Notes: generated by a model from the sequence alone, not told the origin. A DNA stretch of 38,130 nt from Haloferax sp. Q22 (GCF_001482285.1 NZ_LOEP01000032.1:1-38130); one strand, 5' to 3'. Positions 25,071-33,535 are shown, counted from the stretch's first letter. Program-made: numbers and translations.

Positions 25071-25772
25071 TCAGACCCGCGGGAGTCGCCAGTCGTAGCG
25101 GAGCGCGAGCAGCCGAACCGAGAAGACGAGCGCGGCGCACAGCCCCGAGGGGACGCCGGTCGGCGCGCCGGCCGCCCGGGCGGCGAGGAATCCGAGCCCC
25201 CCGACGACCGCGGGCGTCGCGTAGAAGTCGTCGCGGAGGACGACCGGCACGCGCCCGATGAGGATGTCGGCGATGGAGCCGCCGCCGACGGCCGTGATGG
25301 TCGCGAGGACGACGACGCCGAACGACGTGACGCCGGCGTCGACGCCGACGAGCGCGCCGGTCGCCGCGAACGCCGAGAGCCCGACCGCGTCGGAGGTCAG
25401 GAACGCCGGGTGGTCGCGCACACGACCCTCTATTGAGTGGATGAGGACGATTGCGAGGCCGACGCCGACGAGCGCGACGCTCATGTCCCACGTCCCCGCG
25501 AGCGAGGCCGGCAGCCGGTCGACCAGCACGTCGCGGGTCGTCCCGCCGCCGAGGGCGGTCACGACGCCGAGTACGGAGACGCCGAACACGTCGAGACCGG
25601 CTTCGGCGGCTTTGAGCGCGCCGGCGACCGCGAACGCGAGGAGGCCGACGACGTTCATCACCGCGAAGGGGTCGACCTCGGGGACGACGACGGAGGCGGG
25701 GGCGACGGCGGCGGAACTGGGGACAGGGATGGCGGCGGAACTGAGGGCGAGGGCGGAGATGAGAACGCCCAT
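25071..25772 (-). CDS. TRIC/UPF0126 membrane protein
   Basis: 233 residues, seven hydrophobic segments in two internal repeats of three plus one. Each repeat carries the family glycine motif: TALGGGTTRDVLVDR in the first and TAVGGGSIADILIGR in the second. In relatives the second repeat also has Arg where Ala stands here. Prokaryotic members are cation channels or glycine transporters. The ATG overlaps the SAM hydrolase stop as TGATG, so it is the last gene of the nadM operon. Confidence 0.84.
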   Translation of the reverse strand: MGVLISALALSSAAIPVPSSAAVAPASVVVPEVDPFAVMNVVGLLAFAVAGALKAAEAGLDVFGVSVLGVVTALGGGTTRDVLVDRLPASLAGTWDMSVALVGVGLAIVLIHSIEGRVRDHPAFLTSDAVGLSAFAATGALVGVDAGVTSFGVVVLATITAVGGGSIADILIGRVPVVLRDDFYATPAVVGGLGFLAARAAGAPTGVPSGLCAALVFSVRLLALRYDWRLPRV

Positions 25773-26563
25773 CAGTCGACCCGGAGTTCCACGCGGTCGC
25801 CGGGCGCGAGGCCGAACGCCTCGTCGCCGCGGCCGTGGTTCACGTCGCACTCGACGTTGCCGTGACTGCCGACAGTGAGCAGTCGCTCGCCGCGCGAGAC
25901 GGCCTCGAAGGTGCGACCGACCGGGACCGACTCGCCGTTTAGCGTCGCGCGGTCGCCCGCCGCGTCGCGGACGAACTCGCCCGGGACGTTGGTAATGCAG
26001 TTGCCGAAGTCGTCGACGACGAGTATCTCTCCAGTCGCCTCGCGGCCGTCGGCCGAGACGGTCGCCTCGGGGAGGCGGCACTCGGCGAGCGAATCGAGCG
26101 CAATCGGTTCGAAGCGGTCGACCGACTCGAGCCCCGACGCGCCAGCGACGTGGGCGTCGGCGGCCGCGGGCGCGAACACGTCCCGCCCGTGGAAGGTCGT
26201 GGACTCGGGGTTCGGAACGTCGATTTCGTAGGCTTCGGCCGGTGCGTCGGCGTCGTCGAGTTCGGCGGCGACGCGTCTCGATGGCGGGCGGAGGACGCCG
26301 TTGTCGGGGCCGACGAAAACGTGGTCGCCGACGCGGAGGACGACCGCGCGACGGTCGGTCCCGACGCCGGGGTCGACCACGACGAGGTGGACCGCCGGCG
26401 GGAAGTACGGAAGCGTCTCGCGGAGCCAGAACGCGGCCGCGCGAACGTCCTGTCGCGGCAGGTCGTGGGCCACGTCCACGAGCCGGGCGTCGGCCCGCGA
26501 GAGGACGACGCCCTTCATCGCGGCCGGGTACGCCAGTCCGAAGTCGGACGCGAGGGTAATCAT
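25772..26563 (-). CDS. SAM hydroxide adenosyltransferase (DUF62, SAM hydrolase)
   Basis: 263 residues from the ATG at 26563, one base after the nadM stop; a start at 26599 would overlap nadM by 35 bp. The N-terminal site TLASDFGLAYPAAMKGV supplies D7, the segment VDPGVGTDRRAV and FVGPDNGVL form the nucleotide pocket, and FHGRDVFAPAAA and VDDFGNCITN complete the family pattern. The family splits S-adenosylmethionine into adenosine and methionine with water, relatives use chloride or fluoride. Coupling to nadM suggests a role in adenine nucleotide or NAD metabolism, but that is inference. Confidence 0.87.
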   Translation of the reverse strand: MITLASDFGLAYPAAMKGVVLSRADARLVDVAHDLPRQDVRAAAFWLRETLPYFPPAVHLVVVDPGVGTDRRAVVLRVGDHVFVGPDNGVLRPPSRRVAAELDDADAPAEAYEIDVPNPESTTFHGRDVFAPAAADAHVAGASGLESVDRFEPIALDSLAECRLPEATVSADGREATGEILVVDDFGNCITNVPGEFVRDAAGDRATLNGESVPVGRTFEAVSRGERLLTVGSHGNVECDVNHGRGDEAFGLAPGDRVELRVD

Positions 26564-26564
26564 C

Positions 26565-27116
26565 TCAACAGGGGTTCGGGTCGCGGTCCTCGTCGTCACC
26601 GAAGCGCTCCGAGCCGTCGGTGGCCGTGACGCGCTGGAGGCGCTCGATACCGTCGATTTCGCGGACCACGTCGGCCACTTCGTCGGGGACGAGTGACTCC
26701 CAGTCGCGGTCCTCTATCATGCGCTGGCGGACCTCCGTTCCCTCCAGCACCTCGCGGTTGAACATGGGCGACTGGTGGACCTCGACGCCCGCCTCTTTGA
26801 ACAGTTGGATGACGAGCGGGTTGTTGGAGTACGCGACCTCGAACGCGGGGGACATCGACTGGACGTGGCTGACCCACACCGAGTTGCGGTCGAGGTCCTC
26901 GATAGGGACCGCGTAGGTCGTGATGTCGAAGTCGTTGACGGCCTTGTTGACCATCATGATTCGTTCGCCCGCGGTGAACGGATTCCGCGGCGAGTGCGAG
27001 TCGCCCGCGGACCCGATGCCGAGGACGAGTTCGTCGACTTCGGCGGCAATCTCTTCGACCATTCGGTGGTGGCCGTTGTGGTACGGCTGGAAGCGGCCGA
27101 TGTAGAACCCCCGCAT
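26565..27116 (-). CDS. nadM: Nicotinamide-nucleotide adenylyltransferase, archaeal type
   Basis: 183 residues. The nucleotidyltransferase motif GRFQPYHNGHH (HxGH at 13-16) is at the N-terminus, and EGTEVRQRMIED near 125-136 corresponds to the second ATP-binding motif. It joins NMN and ATP to make NAD. The C-terminus is acidic and ends in Cys. A TATA box sits about 25 bp before its ATG, so the transcript is likely leaderless. It heads a three-gene operon with the SAM hydrolase and the TRIC protein, and is divergent from lonB. Confidence 0.93.
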   Translation of the reverse strand: MRGFYIGRFQPYHNGHHRMVEEIAAEVDELVLGIGSAGDSHSPRNPFTAGERIMMVNKAVNDFDITTYAVPIEDLDRNSVWVSHVQSMSPAFEVAYSNNPLVIQLFKEAGVEVHQSPMFNREVLEGTEVRQRMIEDRDWESLVPDEVADVVREIDGIERLQRVTATDGSERFGDDEDRDPNPC

Positions 27117-27138
27117 GCCTCGGGCGTTAGTCCGGATT

Positions 27139-27146
27139 ACTTATAA
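27139..27146 (-). promoter_or_regulatory. TATA box of the nadM operon
   Basis: TTTATAAG on the minus strand, about 25 bp before the ATG at 27116, fitting a leaderless transcript. The sequence is nearly symmetrical, so it could also support transcription towards lonB. Confidence 0.6.
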
Positions 27147-27164
27147 ATACGCCGAGTCACGAGA

Positions 27165-27180
27165 ATTCCGGTATTCCGGT
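27165..27180. repeat. Tandem ATTCCGGT repeat between nadM and lonB
   Basis: ATTCCGGT occurs twice without a gap (27165-27172 and 27173-27180). It lies between the two divergent promoters, 59 bp before the lonB TATA box and upstream of the nadM TATA box, a fitting place for a regulator, but no protein is known from the sequence. Confidence 0.4.
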
Positions 27181-27238
27181 GGTAGGGGCGTCGAAACGCG
27201 AGGTTACGGCAAGGTACGCCGGATGCACCCGGGGAGAA

Positions 27239-27246
27239 AGTATATC
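27239..27246 (+). promoter_or_regulatory. TATA box of lonB
   Basis: AGTATATC, preceded by GGGGAGAA, lies 40 bp before the ATG at 27286, predicting a leader of roughly 13 nt without an evident Shine-Dalgarno sequence. Confidence 0.5.
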
Positions 27247-27285
27247 AGTCGCAGGGCCTACGTTAGAAGTAGCGACGACAGTTCT

Positions 27286-29370
27286 ATGAGTAACGATACG
27301 AACACCGACGACAGCCTCCACGAGCGGGAGGATTCACCCGACGACGCGCCCTCGGAAGAGGGTATCGACGACGGGGGGACGCTCCAGCACGACGAGGCCG
27401 AAGAGGTCGACAAGAAGACGATCGACGACCTCGGGAGCGATGTCGAAATCGACGCCGACGTGGCCGAGAACGTGGACGAGGACGACCTCCTCGGTGGTCT
27501 CCGGATAGAGACGACCGACGAGATTCCCGTTCCGGACCGTCTCGTCGACCAAGTCATCGGGCAGGAGCACGCCCGCGACGTCATCATGAAGGCGGCCAAG
27601 CAGCGCCGCCACGTCATGATGATCGGCTCCCCGGGGACGGGGAAGTCGATGCTCGCCAAGGCGATGTCCGAGCTTCTCCCCCGCGAGGAGCTTCAGGACG
27701 TGCTCGTCTACCACAACCCCGACGACGGCAATCGCCCCAAGGTCCGCACGGTCCCCGCGGGCAAGGGTGACCAAATCGTCGAGGCGCACAAAGAGGAAGC
27801 ACGCAAGCGCAACCAGATGCGCTCGTTCCTCATGTGGATCATCATTGCAGTCGTGCTGGGCTACTCGCTCATCATCGCCCAGCAGGTCCTGCTCGGCATC
27901 CTCGCCGCGGGTATCATCTACCTCGCGTTCCGCTACGGCTCGCGCGGCAGCGACGCGATGATTCCGAACCTCATCGTGAACAACGCCGACCAGAAGTCCG
28001 CGCCGTTCCAGGACGCGACGGGCGCCCACGCGGGTGCGCTCCTCGGCGACGTCCGCCACGACCCGTTCCAGTCCGGCGGCATGGAGACGCCCAGCCACGA
28101 CCGCGTCGAACCCGGCGCGATTCACAAGTCGAACAAGGGCGTCCTGTTCGTCGACGAGATCAACACCCTCGACGTGCGCAGCCAGCAGCACCTGATGACG
28201 GCCATCCAGGAGGGTGAGTTCTCCATCACGGGCCAGTCCGAGCGCTCCTCGGGCGCGATGGTCCAGACCGAACCCGTCCCGACGGACTTCATCATGATCG
28301 CCGCCGGGAACCTCGACGCGATGGAGAACATGCACCCCGCACTCCGCTCCCGTATCAAGGGGTACGGGTACGAGGTGTACATGGACGACACCATCGAGGA
28401 CACCCCCGAGATGCGCCGCAAGTACGCGCGCTTCGTGGCACAAGAGGTCACCAACGACGGCCGGCTCCCGCACTTCACCGAGGAGGCGGTCGAGGAGCTC
28501 ATCCTCGAAGCCCGCCGCCGCGCCGGCCGCAAGGGTCACCTCACCCTCGAATTCCGTAACCTCGGCGGCCTCGTCCGCGTCGCTGGCGACATCGCCCGCG
28601 GCGAGAACGCCGAGCTGACCACCCGCGACCACGTGCTGCAGGCGAAGCGCCGCGCGCGCTCCATCGAGCAGCAGATCGCGGACCAGTACATCGAGCGCCG
28701 CAAGGACTACGAGCTCTCGGTCAACGACGGATTCGTCACCGGCCGCGTCAACGGCCTCGCCGTCATGGGCGAAGACTCCGGTATCATGCTCCCCGTGATG
28801 GCCGAAGTCACGCCGTCGCAGGGCCCCGGTCAGGTCATCGCGACCGGCCAGCTCAAGGAGATGGCCGAAGAGTCCGTCCAGAACGTCTCGGCCATCATCA
28901 AGAAGTTCTCCAACCAGGACCTCTCGGAGATGGACGTGCACGTGCAGTTCGTCCAGACCGGCCAGCAGGGCGTCGACGGCGACTCCGCGTCCATCACGGT
29001 CGCGACCGCCGTCATCTCCGCGCTGGAGGACATCCCCATCGACCAGTCGGTCGCCATGACCGGCTCGCTGTCGGTGCGCGGCGACGTGCTCCCGGTCGGC
29101 GGCGTCACCCACAAGATCGAAGCCGCCGCGAAGGCCGGCTGTTCGACGGTCATCATCCCCGCCGCCAACGAGCAGGACGTGATGATCGAAGACGAGTACA
29201 AGGAGATGGTCGACATCATCCCCGTCTCGCACATCAGCGAAGTCCTCGACGTCGCCCTCGAAGGCGAACCCGAGAAGGACTCGCTCGTGGACCGCCTCAA
29301 GAGCATCACCGGCTCCGCCCTCAACAAGGGCCAGGGCGTCAAGGGGCCCTCCAGCCCCAGCCCGCAGTAA
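27286..29370 (+). CDS. lonB: Membrane-anchored ATP-dependent protease LonB
   Basis: 694 residues from the ATG at 27286. An acidic N-terminal tail of about 70 residues precedes the AAA+ domain: Walker A GSPGTGKS (114-121) and Walker B LFVDE (287-291). Two hydrophobic segments (about 181-198 and 199-217) lie inside the AAA+ domain and anchor the hexamer to the membrane, typical of archaeal LonB. The protease domain has the Ser-Lys pair: S567 in GDSAS and K610 in GGVTHKIEAA, 43 residues apart as in A. fulgidus Lon. In H. volcanii LonB is essential and degrades, among others, phytoene synthase. A CPBP protease gene follows after six bases. Confidence 0.95.
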   Translation: MSNDTNTDDSLHEREDSPDDAPSEEGIDDGGTLQHDEAEEVDKKTIDDLGSDVEIDADVAENVDEDDLLGGLRIETTDEIPVPDRLVDQVIGQEHARDVIMKAAKQRRHVMMIGSPGTGKSMLAKAMSELLPREELQDVLVYHNPDDGNRPKVRTVPAGKGDQIVEAHKEEARKRNQMRSFLMWIIIAVVLGYSLIIAQQVLLGILAAGIIYLAFRYGSRGSDAMIPNLIVNNADQKSAPFQDATGAHAGALLGDVRHDPFQSGGMETPSHDRVEPGAIHKSNKGVLFVDEINTLDVRSQQHLMTAIQEGEFSITGQSERSSGAMVQTEPVPTDFIMIAAGNLDAMENMHPALRSRIKGYGYEVYMDDTIEDTPEMRRKYARFVAQEVTNDGRLPHFTEEAVEELILEARRRAGRKGHLTLEFRNLGGLVRVAGDIARGENAELTTRDHVLQAKRRARSIEQQIADQYIERRKDYELSVNDGFVTGRVNGLAVMGEDSGIMLPVMAEVTPSQGPGQVIATGQLKEMAEESVQNVSAIIKKFSNQDLSEMDVHVQFVQTGQQGVDGDSASITVATAVISALEDIPIDQSVAMTGSLSVRGDVLPVGGVTHKIEAAAKAGCSTVIIPAANEQDVMIEDEYKEMVDIIPVSHISEVLDVALEGEPEKDSLVDRLKSITGSALNKGQGVKGPSSPSPQ

Positions 29371-29376
29371 CGCCGG

Positions 29377-30393
29377 ATGACCGATTGGGCGGCGTTCGCA
29401 GGCTTCACCGGCCTCGTCCTCGCCGTCTTACTCTCTCTCGCGCACTTTTCTCGCGGCGTCCCGCACGCTGAGGGGACCGACTCCGACGCGCCCGTCGCTC
29501 CCGACGACGCTGACTCCGACCCCGCGCTAAACACCCGAGTCGATACGCCGGACGACTCCGCTTCGCGCCCCACCGAACCGACTGATTCCGACGAGTCGGC
29601 TCCCCCCGACACCGTCTCGCTGGCTTCTTTTTCGGGCGATTCGACCGACGCGTCGCCGCGACCCGAGTCACCGACGCTCGCTGAGGGCGACGTTGCGGAC
29701 GACGCCGACCCCGACGCGAAAGCCGGTTCTGAACCCGACTCCGGCCGGGCGACCCCGCACGGCGTCACCGCGGCCCCCGTCTCAGCCGTCTCGGAGCGCT
29801 CGGCGTCCGCCGAGGACCTCCCGCCGCATCTCCTGCTCGCCAACGTCGCGCTCTCACAGGCGTTCCTCGGTGGCTTTCTCGGTCTCGGCGCGTGGTACGC
29901 CGGTGTGCCGGCCGCGGCGCTCGGGCTCTCCGTCACCGACCTCCCGACGAAGCTCGCTATCGGCGTCGGGCTCGGCATCGCGCTCTACGGGGCCAACCGG
30001 GTCGGCTCGACGGTCAGCGAGCGATTCGGCATCGCGCCCGACGAGGCGGTCCGCGAGTCGCTGACGCCGCGGACGACCGCGGGCTGGGTGTTCCTGTTCG
30101 CGGTCGCACTCCCCCTCATCGCCGGCTTCGAGGAACTGCTGTTTCGGGGGGCGCTCGTCGGTGCGGTCGCCGCCGGCTTCGACGTGTCGCCGTGGTTCTT
30201 AGCGGCCGTGTCGTCGGCCGCCTTCGGCGCGGGTCACGGCGCGCAGGGCCGACTCGGTATCATCGTCACCGGCCTCCTCGGGTTCGTCCTCGCGGCGGCG
30301 TTCGTCCTCACCGAGAGCCTGCTGGTCGTGGTCGTCGCCCACTACCTCGTGAACGCGCTGGAGTTCGCGGGCTACGAACTGTTCGGCTGGTAG
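29377..30393 (+). CDS. CPBP-type intramembrane metalloprotease
   Basis: 338 residues, six bases after lonB and so surely cotranscribed. An N-terminal hydrophobic segment (about 3-24) is followed by a 115-residue disordered region rich in Asp, Ser, Pro and Thr. The CPBP (Abi) domain starts near 150: motif 1 is EELLFRG (E252, E253, R257), motif 2 FGAGHG (H287) and motif 3 AHYLVNALEF (H322, N326), all conserved and therefore probably active. Relatives cut prenylated or membrane-bound substrates. Position next to LonB suggests a shared role in membrane-protein turnover. Confidence 0.87.
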   Translation: MTDWAAFAGFTGLVLAVLLSLAHFSRGVPHAEGTDSDAPVAPDDADSDPALNTRVDTPDDSASRPTEPTDSDESAPPDTVSLASFSGDSTDASPRPESPTLAEGDVADDADPDAKAGSEPDSGRATPHGVTAAPVSAVSERSASAEDLPPHLLLANVALSQAFLGGFLGLGAWYAGVPAAALGLSVTDLPTKLAIGVGLGIALYGANRVGSTVSERFGIAPDEAVRESLTPRTTAGWVFLFAVALPLIAGFEELLFRGALVGAVAAGFDVSPWFLAAVSSAAFGAGHGAQGRLGIIVTGLLGFVLAAAFVLTESLLVVVVAHYLVNALEFAGYELFGW

Positions 30394-30489
30394 CGGGCGT
30401 CGGACGCGCCGCCGAGCCCCGCCGAACCGCTCGCCGTCGCGGCGGCGACGCGGGGATGCGTTCAAGTGTCCGCATCACGCGTAGCCAGT

Positions 30490-30828
30490 ATGGATCTCGA
30501 CACACGGCAGTTGACGCAGGCGGGGCTCATCGGCTATCTGGCGCTCGTCGTCGCGGCGTTCGCCACGGGGAACCCGACGCTCCGGCTCGCGGCCGACGCC
30601 GCCTTCGGACTGACGGCGGTTCTTCTCGGCGTCGTCACGCTTCGGATTCCGGTCGACAGCCGACTCAAGTACGTCGCCGGCGGCGGGTTCGTCCTCGCCG
30701 GTCTCTCGCAGTTCGCCGAACTCGCGACCGGTGTCGGGTCCGTCGGCCTCGCGAGCACGCTGTTCCTCCTCGGCGGTCTGCTCGGCTATCTCGCGCTCCG
30801 CCGGGAGACCGACGCGATGCCCTTCTGA
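30490..30828 (+). CDS. Small four-helix membrane protein
   Basis: 112 residues from the ATG at 30490. Four hydrophobic segments (about 12-28, 34-50, 62-78, 86-102) are separated by short loops; it is mostly Ala, Gly, Leu and Val, with no charged residues in the segments apart from one Glu in the third. It is not related to a named family that I recognise. The gene lies 96 bp after the CPBP gene and may be in the same transcript. Confidence 0.65.
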   Translation: MDLDTRQLTQAGLIGYLALVVAAFATGNPTLRLAADAAFGLTAVLLGVVTLRIPVDSRLKYVAGGGFVLAGLSQFAELATGVGSVGLASTLFLLGGLLGYLALRRETDAMPF

Positions 30829-30899
30829 GCTCGGGGCTGTAACGGCGGTGACGGAGACGTGAAGACTACGACGGTGACGGCGACCGCGACGACTGAAAA

Positions 30900-31355
30900 C
30901 TAGATTCCTTCCGACTTCCGAAGCGCCTCGACTACGTCGTCGGGCGCGGCGCTCGGGCCGTCTTTCACGCGGTGATCTGGGACGACGACCGGAACCGGGT
31001 TCGCCGCGAGCGCCTCGCGGACGATGCGCTTGGAGTCGTCGCCTTCGGGGTCGAGCCCGGACATGCGGACGAGCAGAGCCACGTCGACGGTGTCTCCCTG
31101 TGGGACGTTGCGAAGCGACTCCAGCACGCTCCGCTGGTCGGTCGGGACGGTCAGACCGATAGGGACCGACGAAAGGTCCGTCTGCCCCCGGTCGATAGCG
31201 GCCAACACGGCGTCGAGATGCTCGTGGTCCGACTCGGCGTCCGCCGGCAGCGAGTCCGGAAACGAGACGTTGATGACCTTTCCGCTGACCACGCCGACCT
31301 GAACCGGGCGGCCGAGCGTGGACGATTCGCGCGCGTAGATTCCCGAGACGGGCAT
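30900..31355 (-). CDS. MGMT-fold protein with Asp in place of the alkyl-acceptor Cys
   Basis: 151 residues. From about 75 it follows the MGMT/Ogt DNA-binding domain: LRNVPQGDTVDVALLVRMSG, then KRIVREALAANPVPVVVPDHRV. The reactive Cys of PCHR is D127 (codon GAT at 30977-30975), so it cannot accept alkyl groups. His128 and Arg129 and the Asn-Pro hinge are kept. The first 70 residues correspond to the N-terminal domain (YARESSTLGRPVQVGVVSGKVINVSF). Alkyltransferase-like (ATL) proteins elsewhere have Trp or Ala at this position and flag damage to nucleotide excision repair. It is divergent from trpC. Confidence 0.8.
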   Translation of the reverse strand: MPVSGIYARESSTLGRPVQVGVVSGKVINVSFPDSLPADAESDHEHLDAVLAAIDRGQTDLSSVPIGLTVPTDQRSVLESLRNVPQGDTVDVALLVRMSGLDPEGDDSKRIVREALAANPVPVVVPDHRVKDGPSAAPDDVVEALRKSEGI

Positions 31356-31479
31356 ACGTTCGGCTCCCGTCGCCGGACGCTTGACCCTTCCGGCGACGGC
31401 GTGGGGTTCGTCCCCTTCGACGGTGCGCTCTCGCCCGCGCGCACGCGAGAGACGGTGAGTGTCCCCGCCGGCGCAAGTC

Positions 31480-31509
31480 TTATGTACAGATACGTGCGTT
31501 AGTGTACAT
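31480..31509 (+). promoter_or_regulatory. trp operon promoter with TGTACA inverted repeats
   Basis: ATGTACA (31482-31488) and TGTACAT (31503-31509) form a 7-bp inverted repeat around 14 bases; the TGTACA cores are 20 bp apart, two helical turns. The first overlaps the TATA-like TTATGTAC, about 27 bp before the trpC ATG at 31512, and the second covers the expected transcript start. This is where a repressor dimer would block TBP or initiation. TGTACA is, as I recall, the TRP box of the methanogen regulator TrpY; its binder here is unknown. Confidence 0.55.
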
Positions 31510-31511
31510 CA

Positions 31512-32270
31512 ATGAACGCTAGTGGAGACGAATTAGCTCCCGACGTGCGCGCCATCTTGGAGGCCGCGCGGGAGCGACCCGGTGGGGAGACGCGCGTGTC
31601 GGTCGACGCGCGGTCGTTCCCCGAGGCCGTGGCCGAAACGGAGGCCGCGGGCCGGGTCCCGGTCATCGCCGAGGTGAAGCCCACGAGTCCGACGACCGAG
31701 GGCGTCCGCGAGGACGACCCGGTTGAACTGGCCCGCGAGATGGTCGCCGGCGGCGCGACGGCGCTGTCGGTCCTCACCGAACCCGAGCACTTCGGCGGCT
31801 CGGCCGAGTCGCTGCGGCGCATCCGCGAGGCCGTCGACGTGCCCGTCCTCCGCAAGGACTTCATCATGAACGAGGCCCAACTGGACGTCGTCGAGTCCGA
31901 CCTCGTGCTCCTCATCGCGCGGTTCGTCGGCGAGGACCTCCCGGACCTCGTCGAGGCGGCTCGCGACCGCGGCTTCCAGCCGCTCGTAGAGGTCCACACG
32001 CGCGAGGAACTCACGGCGGCGCTCGCGGCCGGAGCCGACATCGTCGGCATCAACAACCGCGACCTCGGGAAACTCGAAGTCGACCTCGGCACGTTCGAGG
32101 CACTCGCGCCGGAAGCGCCCGAGGACGTGCTTCTCGTGGCCGAAAGCGGCGTGAAGTCGGTCGAAGACGCGCAGCGGATGCGCGAGGCCGGCGCCGACGC
32201 CCTCCTCGTCGGGACGGCTATCATGGACGGCGACGTGCGACAGAACACGGAGACACTCACCACACAATGA
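31512..32270 (+). CDS. trpC: Indole-3-glycerol-phosphate synthase
   Basis: 252 residues. The TIM-barrel motifs are visible: [14 protein letters not shown] (catalytic Lys), [10 protein letters not shown] (catalytic Lys), VGINNRDL and VLLVAESGV (phosphate site). It closes the indole ring of tryptophan from the anthranilate-derived ribulose phosphate. The family signature normally reads K-x-S-P-S; here it is KPTSPTT, so the second Ser differs. First gene of trpCBA, leaderless, and overlapping trpB by four bases. Confidence 0.94.
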   Translation: MNASGDELAPDVRAILEAARERPGGETRVSVDARSFPEAVAETEAAGRVPVIAEVKPTSPTTEGVREDDPVELAREMVAGGATALSVLTEPEHFGGSAESLRRIREAVDVPVLRKDFIMNEAQLDVVESDLVLLIARFVGEDLPDLVEAARDRGFQPLVEVHTREELTAALAAGADIVGINNRDLGKLEVDLGTFEALAPEAPEDVLLVAESGVKSVEDAQRMREAGADALLVGTAIMDGDVRQNTETLTTQ

Positions 32271-33535
32271 GCGCAGACGGCAAATTCGGCAACTACGGCG
32301 GACAGTACGTTCCCGAGGCCCTCATGCCGGCCATCGAGGAACTGACCGACGCGTACGAGCGGTACGTCCTCGACAACGAAGACGGGTTCATGGACGACTT
32401 CCGCGCGCGACTGCGGGACTTCGGCGGGCGACCGACGCCCCTCCAGCGCGCGGACCGACTCTCCGAGCGCTACGACCGCGAAATCTACCTCAAGCGCGAG
32501 GATCTCGTCCACGGCGGCGCGCACAAGCTCAACAACGCGCTCGGACAGGTCTTGCTGGCGAAGTACATGGGCAAAGAGCGCATTATCGCCGAGACCGGCG
32601 CGGGCCAGCACGGCACCGCCACGGCGATGGCCTGCGCCCACCTCGATATGCCCTGCGAGATTTACATGGGCGAGCGCGACATCAACCGCCAGCGCCCCAA
32701 TGTCTTCCGGATGAAGCTCAACGGCTCCGAGGTGAACCCTGTCACTGTCGGCCGCGGCACGCTCAAGGAGGCTATCTCCGAGACGATGCGCGACTGGGCG
32801 ACCAACGTCGAAGACACCCACTACGTCATCGGCTCCGTCGTCGGCCCGCACCCGTTCCCGAGCATGGTTCGGGACTTCCAGTCGGTCATCTCCGAGGAGG
32901 CCCGCACGCAGGCCAGAGAGAAACTTGGACGGCTCCCCGACGCCGTCGTCGCCTGCGCGGGCGGCGGTTCGAACACGATGGGCGCGTTCGCCGAGTTCGT
33001 CGACGACGAGGAGACCGCGCTCTACGCCGTCGAGGCCGGCGGCTCGACGCTCGAAGTGGACGAGGAAGCCGGCGTCGCACCCAACTCGGCGTCGCTCACG
33101 ACCGGGTCGGAGGGTATTCTCCACGGCGCTCGCACCCGACTCTTACAGGACCGCGACGGCCAGATTATGGAGTCGCACTCGGTGTCGTCCGGGCTCGACT
33201 ACGCCGGCGTCGGCCCCGAACTTGCGTACCTCGTGGACACCGGTCGCGTCACCGCCGTCAACGTCGACGACGACGAGGCGCTGACCGCGTTCCACCGGCT
33301 CTCGCAGATGGAAGGTATCATCCCCGCACTGGAGTCGGCCCACGCGTTCGGCTATCTCGAATCGGCCGCCGGCCCCGATGCGCCCGACTCCGAGGAAGCG
33401 AACGACCTCGGCGAGTACGTCGTGGTCAACGTCTCCGGCCGCGGCGACAAAGACCTCGAATCGGCCATCGAGGAGACCTACGAGCGTGACATCGACATCG
33501 CGCCGAACATGGACGAGTTCACGGGGGGCCTGTGA
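32267..33535 (+). CDS. trpB: Tryptophan synthase beta subunit
   Basis: 422 residues. The PLP lysine lies in [13 protein letters not shown], the substrate loop in ETGAGQHG and the phosphate-binding glycine loop in [27 protein letters not shown] and the final ISGRGDKD-type strand [10 protein letters not shown] are intact. This is the TrpB1 type that pairs with TrpA and joins indole with serine. The ATG at 32267 overlaps trpC (ATGA), and the stop overlaps the trpA start (TGATG), so the three are tightly coupled. Confidence 0.95.
   Translation: MSADGKFGNYGGQYVPEALMPAIEELTDAYERYVLDNEDGFMDDFRARLRDFGGRPTPLQRADRLSERYDREIYLKREDLVHGGAHKLNNALGQVLLAKYMGKERIIAETGAGQHGTATAMACAHLDMPCEIYMGERDINRQRPNVFRMKLNGSEVNPVTVGRGTLKEAISETMRDWATNVEDTHYVIGSVVGPHPFPSMVRDFQSVISEEARTQAREKLGRLPDAVVACAGGGSNTMGAFAEFVDDEETALYAVEAGGSTLEVDEEAGVAPNSASLTTGSEGILHGARTRLLQDRDGQIMESHSVSSGLDYAGVGPELAYLVDTGRVTAVNVDDDEALTAFHRLSQMEGIIPALESAHAFGYLESAAGPDAPDSEEANDLGEYVVVNVSGRGDKDLESAIEETYERDIDIAPNMDEFTGGL

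Noticed and set aside
27334..29232. A 632-codon open frame on the minus strand
   Set aside because: Opposite lonB; the product is a Val/Asp/Leu mirror sequence and has no recognisable domain.
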